A DNA stretch of 14,462 bases from JBDIAR01 sp039812545 (GTDB lineage: Bacteria > Actinomycetota > Actinomycetes > Actinomycetales > Dermatophilaceae), in assembly GCA_039812545.1 (NCBI GenBank), contig JBDIAR010000087.1, positions 1-14,462 on the forward strand, in the 5' to 3' direction. Below, one piece after another: positions 1 through 5,440 of the stretch. Every line of letters begins with the position of its first letter. Within the stretch, counting starts at the first letter, position 1. The position numbers and the translations under genes were made by a program. Below the pieces are notes generated by a model. That model did not search any database. It was given only the letters and a program-made list of their open reading frames with translations, and was not told the DNA's origin.

Positions 1-54
1 GCGGCTTTCGTGGAGGAGGCACTGCGCGACGGGACGCAGGCGCTGGTCTACTGA
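1..54 (+). CDS. 3' end of an unidentified gene (partial)
   Basis: The window opens inside an open plus-strand frame that ends in TGA at 52-54. The 17 visible codons read AAFVEEALRDGTQALVY, a helical-looking C-terminus with actinobacterial codon choice (mostly G or C in third positions). There is too little to name the protein. It converges on the membrane-protein gene that ends at 161, and the gap between them holds a 14-bp tandem array. Reality of the frame is inferred from codon pattern and the clean stop only. Confidence 0.5.
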   Translation, partial: AAFVEEALRDGTQALVY

Positions 55-60
55 CCCGGG

Positions 61-172
61 GTTTACAGGCCCGGGGTCGCAGGCCCGGCGTCACAGGGTA
101 GGTGTCACAGGGCCGGTGTCAGAAGGCCGGTGTCAGAAGGCCGGTGTCAGAGGCGCGGCGTCACAGACCCGG
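61..172. repeat. 14-bp tandem repeat, eight units
   Basis: Eight consecutive 14-bp units fill 61-172. The consensus is close to TGTCACAGGCCCGG. Units 5 and 6 (117-130, 131-144) are identical, TGTCAGAAGGCCGG; the outer units diverge by 2-5 bases. The array lies between two converging genes. Its last unit contains the stop codon of the minus-strand membrane-protein gene (161-163), so the repeat reaches into that gene's end. It is a minisatellite-like array; a role in transcription termination is possible but not shown. Confidence 0.85.
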
Positions 173-1183
173 CAGGGAGGAGAAGACGAGGAAGCCGGGG
201 AAGCCGACCGCGGCCACCGTGGCCGCCGCCACCGACAGTTGAACCCGCTCGCCGTAGATCGTCGGCTGCGAGGAGAAGACGTGGCGGACCAGGTAGGCGA
301 CGCCGGCGATGAAGCAGGACACCGCGAAAACGGTCAGCGGCTTGTAGTCCGGCGCCCCGGCGGAGAGCATCATCCGGACCGTCAGCCCGGCGATCCCACC
401 GAAGATCAGCGTCAGGTATGGCGCGAGGAAGCGCAGTCGACGGGTCAAGAAGAGCGGTTCGGCGAGTAGTCCGCCGGCCACCGCGGCCATCGAGACCGGG
501 ATCGCCAACGGGGCGTGGCCGGTGACCACGGTGGCGATCATCGTGGCACCCGAGGCCTGAATCACCTGGCCGCACACCGTCCCGGTCACCGATTCGACCA
601 GCCGCGGGCGTCCCTGCCCGCGGGCGAACTCACGCAACAGCGCGAGGAACAGCGAGAGCGCCACCACCCCCGGCAGGTACGCCAGGACGGGCGAGGCACC
701 ACTCCAGGCGACGGTCGCACAGGAGGCCACTCCACAGAAGGCGACCGCGGCCCCGGCCGTCACCGGGTCCGGAAGTCGCATCAGCATGGGCCAGCCGGCG
801 GACATCAGGACGTAGACGATCGCGAGCGCGAAGGCCACGACGCTGCCACCCACCTGGGCGGCCACCCCGACGACGAGCGCCAGGACGAACGTGGCCGACA
901 GGGTGAGTACGCGCGGGTGGTCGGCGCGGGCGGAGGCGGTGGTGACCCAGGTGAGGACCGGGCTCTGGGCGAACGCGTCGTCGCCGAGTTTGGTGTCCTC
1001 GTCGGCGAGCTGGTCGATCGCGTCGGCCTGTCCGGCCTGTTCGGTCTCGTCGGCCTGTTCGGCCTGTCCGGTCTCGTCGGTCTGTCCGCTGGGGACGAGG
1101 TCCGCGATCTCGGTGTCGAGTTCGACCACCGACGCGCCGGAGTCCCTCACCTCCCGGGCGGGGCTGTCCTCGGGGCACGGCAT
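161..1183 (-). CDS. Multi-pass membrane protein with acidic N-terminal repeat
   Basis: A 340-residue integral membrane protein that I do not recognise. The first 90 residues are hydrophilic and acidic, including a three-residue-periodic Gln/Glu/Asp-rich stretch at about 34-54. From about residue 93 there are roughly eight or nine hydrophobic segments, with short basic loops such as the TRRLRF segment. The ATG at 1183 is chosen because it lies 5 nt after the stop of the upstream sulfur-carrier gene, with a GGGAGG ribosome site inside that gene's last codons, giving tight coupling. The frame stays open upstream to 1600, but that part overlaps the sulfur carrier in another frame. Function unknown: a transporter or membrane-embedded enzyme is possible, but no catalytic motif is visible. 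Confidence 0.8.
   Translation of the reverse strand: MPCPEDSPAREVRDSGASVVELDTEIADLVPSGQTDETGQAEQADETEQAGQADAIDQLADEDTKLGDDAFAQSPVLTWVTTASARADHPRVLTLSATFVLALVVGVAAQVGGSVVAFALAIVYVLMSAGWPMLMRLPDPVTAGAAVAFCGVASCATVAWSGASPVLAYLPGVVALSLFLALLREFARGQGRPRLVESVTGTVCGQVIQASGATMIATVVTGHAPLAIPVSMAAVAGGLLAEPLFLTRRLRFLAPYLTLIFGGIAGLTVRMMLSAGAPDYKPLTVFAVSCFIAGVAYLVRHVFSSQPTIYGERVQLSVAAATVAAVGFPGFLVFSSLPGL
1022..1084. repeat. 9-bp coding repeat, seven units (27-bp higher order)
   Basis: Seven 9-bp units of the type GTCGGCCTG / TTCGGCCTG / TCCGGTCTC lie head to tail. They form a 27-bp higher-order pattern in which every third unit ends in TCTC. On the minus strand they encode residues 34-54 of the membrane protein, read in threes as QTD-ETG-QAE-QAD-ETE-QAG-QAD. 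The length is a multiple of three, so copy-number change would keep the frame. Confidence 0.85.
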
Positions 1184-1188
1184 ACGCC

Positions 1189-1449
1189 TTATCCTCCCGC
1201 AAACGGAGGCAGCACCTCCACGACCGACCCGCCGATGAGATCGGCGGTGCTGCGGGGACGATCGGAGGCGCTGGATTGGGCGAGCCCGTCGACGAGGACC
1301 GTGGACACCGCGAGGACCGGCGCCAGGTCGGGGCGGGCCGCGGCGAGCCGGGCTCGCAGCTCGGCCGGGTCGGCGGGCAGGGTCTCGAACTGTTCGTCGG
1401 CGACACCGGCCGCGGCCCGGGCGGCCGCCCAGTAACGGACGGTGATCAC
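1189..1449 (-). CDS. MoaD/ThiS-family sulfur carrier protein
   Basis: An 86-residue ubiquitin-like sulfur carrier. Family features are the start ITVRYWAAARAAAG, typical of MoaD proteins, and the C-terminal Gly-Gly (ending PPFAGG) that is adenylated and thiocarboxylated in this family. Length fits MoaD (about 80-90). The start is GTG at 1449, preceded by a purine-rich GAGAAGGGAG ribosome site about 7 nt away. It is first in a two-gene minus-strand unit with the membrane protein. No moaE, moeB or thiG is nearby, so molybdopterin synthesis is only one option; it could serve another sulfur-transfer pathway. It is divergent from glnR. Confidence 0.85.
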   Translation of the reverse strand: MITVRYWAAARAAAGVADEQFETLPADPAELRARLAAARPDLAPVLAVSTVLVDGLAQSSASDRPRSTADLIGGSVVEVLPPFAGG

Positions 1450-1468
1450 AGGTCGGCTCCCTTCTCCT

Positions 1469-1496
1469 CATGCCGGACGAGTCATTCACCGGCATG
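1469..1496. promoter_or_regulatory. Inverted repeat upstream of the sulfur carrier gene
   Basis: CATGCCGG (1469-1476) and CCGGCATG (1489-1496) form a perfect 8-bp inverted repeat around a 12-nt centre, just upstream of the GTG start and ribosome site of the minus-strand sulfur carrier. Spacing suits either an operator for a dimeric regulator or a leader hairpin. No regulator is assigned. Confidence 0.45.
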
Positions 1497-1578
1497 CTCC
1501 CACATGAGGGGCACAGCGGGCAGGGTTGGCGGTGCTCGCGTCCGATGTCCCGGCTCGGCGACCCGGGCTCCGGTTCTC

Positions 1579-1584
1579 TATCCT
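1579..1584 (+). promoter_or_regulatory. -10 element of glnR (leaderless)
   Basis: TATCCT fits the actinobacterial TAnnnT -10 pattern. It is followed by exactly six bases (GTTGAC) and then the GTG start of glnR, which would put transcription start at or beside the first codon. No ribosome-binding site is visible ahead of the GTG, consistent with a leaderless mRNA. No convincing -35 is seen. Confidence 0.5.
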
Positions 1585-1590
1585 GTTGAC

Positions 1591-2274
1591 GTGGCGACAA
1601 TCCTGCTGCTCACCAACACCATGGCGCCCAGCGCCGAGGTGCTCCCGGCATTGGGCCTGCTCAGCCACCACATCCGGGTGGCCCCACCCGAACCCGGCGC
1701 GCTGATCGACGCCCCGGCCAGGGACATCGTCATCATCGACGCCCGACGCGACCTGGCCGCCGCCCGGTCGCTGGCCCGGATGGTCCGGTTGACCGGGCTG
1801 TCGGCCGGGTTGATCGCCGTGCTCACCGAGGGCGGGATGGCGGCGGTGACCCCCGACTGGGGCGTCGACGACGTCCTGCTCGACACCGCCGGGCCGGCCG
1901 AGGTGGAGGCCCGGATCCGGCTGGCGATCGGCCGGGCGGCCGAGAAGGGGTTCGAACTGGACGCACCCATCGAGGCCGGCGATCTGGTCATCGACGAGTC
2001 GGCATACTCGGCGAAGGTCCGCGGACGCAGTCTCGACCTGACCTACAAGGAGTTCGAACTCCTGAAGTACCTCGCCCAACACCCGGGTCGGGTGTTCACC
2101 CGGGAGCAACTCCTGCAAGAGGTGTGGGGCTACGACTACTTCGGCGGAACCCGCACCGTCGATGTCCACGTCCGGCGGCTGCGCGCCAAGCTCGGCGCCG
2201 AACACGAGGTCCTCATCGGGACGGTCCGCAACGTCGGTTACCGGTTCGCGCGCGAGACCAGCACCGTCTCCTGA
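1591..2274 (+). CDS. glnR: GlnR, OmpR-type nitrogen regulator
   Basis: A 227-residue transcription factor that in actinobacteria controls glutamine synthetase, ammonium uptake and other nitrogen genes. The N-terminal receiver-like domain (about 1-115) has the GlnR-specific opening LLLTNTMAPSAEVLPALGLL. Asp50 (in IVIIDARRD) lies at the usual phospho-acceptor place, but the paired acidic residues after strand 1 and the conserved late Lys are missing, so it is an atypical, probably phosphorylation-independent receiver. The C-terminal winged helix starts near LTYKEFELLKYL (about 150), with the recognition helix TRTVDVHVRRLRAKL (187-201) and the closing IGTVRNVGYRF. It ends soon after the wing and lacks the C-terminal tail of about 40 residues that I recall in Streptomyces GlnR. 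GTG 1591 is chosen because the alignment to GlnR begins there and a -10 sits just upstream. Confidence 0.93.
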   Translation: MATILLLTNTMAPSAEVLPALGLLSHHIRVAPPEPGALIDAPARDIVIIDARRDLAAARSLARMVRLTGLSAGLIAVLTEGGMAAVTPDWGVDDVLLDTAGPAEVEARIRLAIGRAAEKGFELDAPIEAGDLVIDESAYSAKVRGRSLDLTYKEFELLKYLAQHPGRVFTREQLLQEVWGYDYFGGTRTVDVHVRRLRAKLGAEHEVLIGTVRNVGYRFARETSTVS

Positions 2275-2281
2275 ACCGCCC

Positions 2282-2371
2282 GTGTCCTGGGCGGAGATCG
2301 CTGTGGCACTCGGGGTCGCCAAACAAGCCGCGCACCGCAAGTACGGCGGCTCGCGATTCAGCCGGGTCTGA
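2282..2371 (+). CDS. 29-codon HTH-like micro-ORF
   Basis: Starting at GTG 2282, seven bases after the glnR stop and in a different frame, is a short reading frame. It contains SWAEIAVALGVAKQAAHRKY, then GGSRFSRV and TGA. The pattern SW-x-EIA-x-ALGV-x-KQA-x-H-x-KY matches the helix-turn-helix commonly found at the end of small actinobacterial DNA-binding proteins. Its GC by codon position is about 69/55/83 percent, which looks coding. It could be a real microprotein translated with glnR, the remnant of a lost HTH gene, or a former C-terminal extension. No separate ribosome site is evident. Too short to be sure. Confidence 0.4.
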   Translation: MSWAEIAVALGVAKQAAHRKYGGSRFSRV

Positions 2372-2410
2372 CCAGCGCCCCGCCGCGTCCCCACTCCTCG
2401 ACTCACCGCC

Positions 2411-2449
2411 CCGGGTGAGCGCCGCCGAACCCGACGGCCGCTCACCCGG
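2411..2449. terminator. Bidirectional hairpin between glnR and the nucleotidase gene
   Basis: CCGGGTGAGCG (2411-2421) pairs perfectly with CGCTCACCCGG (2439-2449), an 11-bp GC-rich stem, and the interior can add GCCG/CGGC pairs. It lies between the plus-strand glnR/micro-ORF and the minus-strand nucleotidase stop (2457-2459). This is where a shared terminator is expected. No T-tract follows in either direction, which is common in high-GC actinobacteria. Confidence 0.6.
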
Positions 2450-2456
2450 TGTCGAC

Positions 2457-4337
2457 TCAGCTACCCGAAATCCGAGACGGGACCACCGGCGTGTACGGCG
2501 ACACCGTCGGCAGGTATGCCGCGAAGGCGTCGATGTCCAGACCGCCGAAGTACTTGTTCGTCCCCGACCGGAACGCCGCGAACCCGTCCCCGCCGTCGGA
2601 GAGGAAGTTGTTCGTGACGACCCGGTAGGTGGCGGCCTTGTCGACGGGCGTCCCGCCGATGGCGACCGACCCGTCGACGACCCCGGCGCCCGAGCGGGTG
2701 TACGTGAAGCCCTTGCTCACCTGGAGAACCTTCGGGGACGCCGCGTTGCCGCCGGTGTACTGCTGGCCGAGCAGGTCGTAGATCTGCTGCCCGGTCAGGT
2801 CCATCGAGACCAGGTAATTGTTGAACGGCTGCACGGTGAACGCCTCGTCGAAGGTCACGTCACCGGCCGGTTCGGCATACGGGGAGTTGGTGAAGGTGAG
2901 GTCGGCCCGGATGCCGCCGGGGTTCATGAACGCGACCACCGGCTTCTTGCCCCCGGTGACCACCGACGGGTCGGCCAGTTGCGCGTCGGCGATCAGGTCC
3001 CCGAGGGCCGACTCGCCTGCGGGGTTGCCGGCGCGGGTGACGTCGGCGGTGATGTGACCGATGATCCGGCCGGCGATCGGACCGACGAGCTTCTTGTACA
3101 GCGCGATGAGTTCGGTCATCGCCGGGTCCTTGACGGTGCGGGTGACCACGAGGTTGGCGCCGGTCACCGAGGTCCGCACGACGTCCTGCGTGCGCCGGTC
3201 GTAGGTGAGTTCGAGGTCCGTGACGAGCCGCCCGAAGGACGATGCCGAGGTGACCAGCCGCGACTTCCCGGCCGGGTCCTTCACGTCGCAGACATACGGC
3301 TGGTGGGTGTGCCCGGAGATCACGACGTCGATGGCCGGGTCGAGCTTGGCCGCGATCGGCAGGATCGGCGAACTCGGGTCGAGCGTCCCGCCGCCACCGC
3401 AGGTGTAGTCGTATGCCGGGTTGACCTGGTAGGTCTTGCCCTGGAAGGTCCACGGGACCCGGTTGGGAGTGCCGCCCTGGTGGATCAGCACGACGATGGC
3501 GTTGACGCCCTTCTTGCGCAGCACCGGGACCAGCCGGTTGGCCGTGGCCACCTCGTCGTCGAACTCCAGCCCGGCCACGCCGCTGGCCGTCACGATCGTG
3601 GGCGTCTCCTTCAGGGTCATCCCGATGAACCCGATCTTGGCGCCGTTGAACTTCTTGATCGCGTATGCCGGGAGCACCGTCTTCTTCGTGCTCGCGTAGC
3701 GGACGTTGGCGGCCAGGTAGGCGAAGTCGGCCCCGGTGAACTCGTGCGCGGCACAGGAGTTCTGGTTATCAGCGCCGTCACCGTCGTCGATGCACCCGCC
3801 GCGGGCCAGGCGCTGGAGCTCCTGGTAACCCTCGTCGAACTCGTGGTTGCCGACCGCGGAGGCGAACAGGCCGAGCTTGTTCATCGCCTCGACGGTCGGC
3901 TCGTCGTGGAACGCGGCCGACAGCAACGGGCTGGCGCCCACCAGGTCGCCGGCGGCCACCGTCACCGAATTGGGATGGCCCTTGCGGGCCTGGGTCAGGG
4001 TAGAGGACAGGTATTCGACGCCGCCGGCCGGAGTCGTGGTGTCCACCGGCGCCCCCGTGACCGGGTTCAGCCCGGTGGGTAGTCCGGAGACGACCGTGCC
4101 GCTCGACCCGCTCGGGGGTTCGAGATTGCCGTGGAAGTCGTTGAAGGCCAAGATCTGGATCGGCAACGTCGGACCGTTCGAGCTGTGCTGCTTGTCCGGG
4201 TGGTGCTTGTCGTCGCCGCCGCGCGACGAGGCCGCCGAACTGTTCCCCGCCGCGACGGTCAGCGTCGCGCCCAGGCAGGCCGCGGCCCCCAGGACCGCGA
4301 CGACGCGCCGACCGGCGCGCTTGGTGATTGCGGACAT
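2457..4337 (-). CDS. Secreted 5'-nucleotidase / UDP-sugar hydrolase (UshA type)
   Basis: A 626-residue exported metallophosphoesterase that splits phosphate from extracellular nucleotides or UDP-sugars. A signal peptide covers about residues 1-36 (basic KRAGRR, then a hydrophobic core). A Ser/His/Asp-rich linker follows. The catalytic domain has NDFHG (66-70), GDL with Asp131, GNHEFDEG with Asn164-His165, and GHTH (342-345). The C-terminal 5'-nucleotidase domain has NPGGIR (472-477) and NNFLSDGGDGF. Length and domain order are normal for the family. ATG 4337 has AGGAG about 6 nt upstream. It is divergent from mshD. Close homologues are Pho-regulated in Corynebacterium; PHO-like repeats upstream suggest the same here. 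The family is confident, the exact substrate is not. Confidence 0.92.
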   Translation of the reverse strand: MSAITKRAGRRVVAVLGAAACLGATLTVAAGNSSAASSRGGDDKHHPDKQHSSNGPTLPIQILAFNDFHGNLEPPSGSSGTVVSGLPTGLNPVTGAPVDTTTPAGGVEYLSSTLTQARKGHPNSVTVAAGDLVGASPLLSAAFHDEPTVEAMNKLGLFASAVGNHEFDEGYQELQRLARGGCIDDGDGADNQNSCAAHEFTGADFAYLAANVRYASTKKTVLPAYAIKKFNGAKIGFIGMTLKETPTIVTASGVAGLEFDDEVATANRLVPVLRKKGVNAIVVLIHQGGTPNRVPWTFQGKTYQVNPAYDYTCGGGGTLDPSSPILPIAAKLDPAIDVVISGHTHQPYVCDVKDPAGKSRLVTSASSFGRLVTDLELTYDRRTQDVVRTSVTGANLVVTRTVKDPAMTELIALYKKLVGPIAGRIIGHITADVTRAGNPAGESALGDLIADAQLADPSVVTGGKKPVVAFMNPGGIRADLTFTNSPYAEPAGDVTFDEAFTVQPFNNYLVSMDLTGQQIYDLLGQQYTGGNAASPKVLQVSKGFTYTRSGAGVVDGSVAIGGTPVDKAATYRVVTNNFLSDGGDGFAAFRSGTNKYFGGLDIDAFAAYLPTVSPYTPVVPSRISGS

Positions 4338-4387
4338 CCGTACTCCTACTCGCCGTGGTGACCCGCCGCGAACCGGCGCATTGGCGC

Positions 4388-4393
4388 AGGCTA
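4388..4393 (-). promoter_or_regulatory. Candidate -10 for the nucleotidase gene
   Basis: On the minus strand, 4393-4388 reads TAGCCT, fitting TAnnnT, about 50 nt before the nucleotidase ATG. It lies about 20 bp from the block of 11-bp repeats at 4414-4457. No good -35 is seen, as expected for an activator-dependent promoter. Weak evidence on its own. Confidence 0.3.
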
Positions 4394-4413
4394 CTCCGCC
4401 GGGCCGACAGGGT

Positions 4414-4457
4414 GGTCGCCGCAGGGTCGCCGGATCGTCGACCTTCTGGTGAACTTC
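4414..4457. promoter_or_regulatory. 11-bp periodic repeats, degenerate PHO-box candidate
   Basis: The 125-bp divergent gap between the nucleotidase and mshD holds units with 11-bp period on the plus strand: GGTCGCCGCAG (4414-4424), GGTCGCCGGAT (4425-4435) and CGTCGACCTTC (4436-4446). The minus strand carries an exact GTTCACC core at 4454-4448, followed 11 bp on by GGTCGAC. Actinobacterial PhoP binds 11-bp direct repeats with core G(T/G)TCACC, so these are one or more substitutions from consensus. Chance similarity in GC-rich DNA is possible. Confidence 0.35.
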
Positions 4458-4462
4458 TTCCC

Positions 4463-5440
4463 ATGTCCGAACCCGACTCCGGCCATCCGCGCATCGCCGA
4501 GCCGCGGATCGGCGCACTCGCCGCCGCCGAGACCGCGGCGATCCGCCGGGCTGTCCGAGCGACGGCCGCCCACGACGGGGTCGAACCGCTTTCCGAGCAG
4601 TTCCTCCTCGCCCTGGACGGCACCGATCCCCGGACCACCCACGTCCTGGCCTGGGGCCCGACGCCCGACGGCATCGGAGTGCTCGGCTACGCACAAGCCC
4701 ACCCCACCCCCGAGGGGCCCGCGGGCGAACTCTTCGTCGCCCCACACGCCCGCCGTCGCGGACTGGGTCGGCGCCTCCTGTCGGCCCTGCCGGTGGGCGT
4801 GCGGGTGTGGGCCCACGGTCCGGTCCCGGGGGCCGCCGAGTTCGCCGAGGCCGTCGGCTGCGTCGCCGTCCGCGGTCTGGACCTGATGCGCCGGCCCGCG
4901 ACGCCACCGCCGCCAGTCGTGCCACCGGTGCCCGAATTCACGGTCCGCACCTTCGTCCCGGGTCTCGACGAGGGGGCCTGGCTCGCGGCCAACGCCGCCG
5001 CCTTCGCCGGACATCCGGAACAAGGCGCGCTGACCCTGGCCGACCTGCGGGACCGTCAGGCGCAACCCTGGTTCGACCCGGCCGGTTTCTTCCTCGTCCA
5101 CCCCCTTGACGAATCCCTCGACGACCCCGCCCACCCCGGGAACCCGCCCATCGCGGCCTTCCACTGGACCAAACGCCCCCCGGGAGACCCGGTGGGCGAG
5201 GTATACGCGGTCGGCGTCGTCCCGGCATACCAGGGACGCGGCCTGGGCCGCTGGATCACGGCGATCGGCGTCGACCACCTCATCGCCGCGGGCGTCGAGG
5301 CGATCGAACTGTACGTCGAGTCGGACAACCTACCGGCCCAGCGGACTTACGCAGCGTTGGGTTTTCGCGTCGTCGCCACGCATGTGATGTATGCCGGTGT
5401 GATGTATGCCGGGGCGAACTCTGGCAGCATCGGACCATGA
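4463..5440 (+). CDS. mshD: Mycothiol synthase MshD
   Basis: A 325-residue acetyltransferase catalysing the last step of mycothiol synthesis, transfer of acetyl from acetyl-CoA to Cys-GlcN-Ins. It has two GNAT domains. The N-terminal one carries LFVAPHARRRGLGRRLL. The C-terminal, catalytic one carries the MshD hallmarks WFDPAGFFL (from Trp203), AAFHWTK, and GEVYAVGVVPAYQGRGLG with the acetyl-CoA loop Q257-GRGLG. ATG 4463 fits where family similarity begins; no strong ribosome site precedes it. The C-terminus is extended: after the usual LGF...HVMYAG ending, a 15-bp duplication repeats VMYAG and leads into ANSGSIGP. The stop overlaps the ppk start (ATGA at 5437-5440), implying translational coupling. 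Confidence 0.93.
   Translation: MSEPDSGHPRIAEPRIGALAAAETAAIRRAVRATAAHDGVEPLSEQFLLALDGTDPRTTHVLAWGPTPDGIGVLGYAQAHPTPEGPAGELFVAPHARRRGLGRRLLSALPVGVRVWAHGPVPGAAEFAEAVGCVAVRGLDLMRRPATPPPPVVPPVPEFTVRTFVPGLDEGAWLAANAAAFAGHPEQGALTLADLRDRQAQPWFDPAGFFLVHPLDESLDDPAHPGNPPIAAFHWTKRPPGDPVGEVYAVGVVPAYQGRGLGRWITAIGVDHLIAAGVEAIELYVESDNLPAQRTYAALGFRVVATHVMYAGVMYAGANSGSIGP
5383..5412. repeat. 15-bp perfect tandem duplication in the mshD 3' end
   Basis: TGTGATGTATGCCGG occurs twice in direct succession (5383-5397 and 5398-5412), encoding VMYAG twice near the end of MshD. The frame is kept. It contains the over-represented GTATGCC word. Confidence 0.9.

Noticed and set aside
61..172. CRISPR-like array
   Set aside because: The 14-bp units are directly adjacent with no spacers, and no cas gene is near.
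1184..1600. Upstream extension of the membrane protein to 1600
   Set aside because: It would overlap the whole sulfur carrier gene in another frame; ATG 1183, with a ribosome site and a 5-nt gap, is the better start.
1585..1608. GlnR-box (autoregulation) at the glnR start
   Set aside because: TTGAC and a nearby ACAA resemble parts of the GlnR site, but spacing and half-site matches are too poor to claim.
2124..4082. A 652-codon plus-strand frame opposite the nucleotidase gene
   Set aside because: It is antisense to a gene with intact metallophosphoesterase and nucleotidase motifs; its Val/Gly/Arg/Asp-rich translation is typical of a shadow frame in high-GC DNA.
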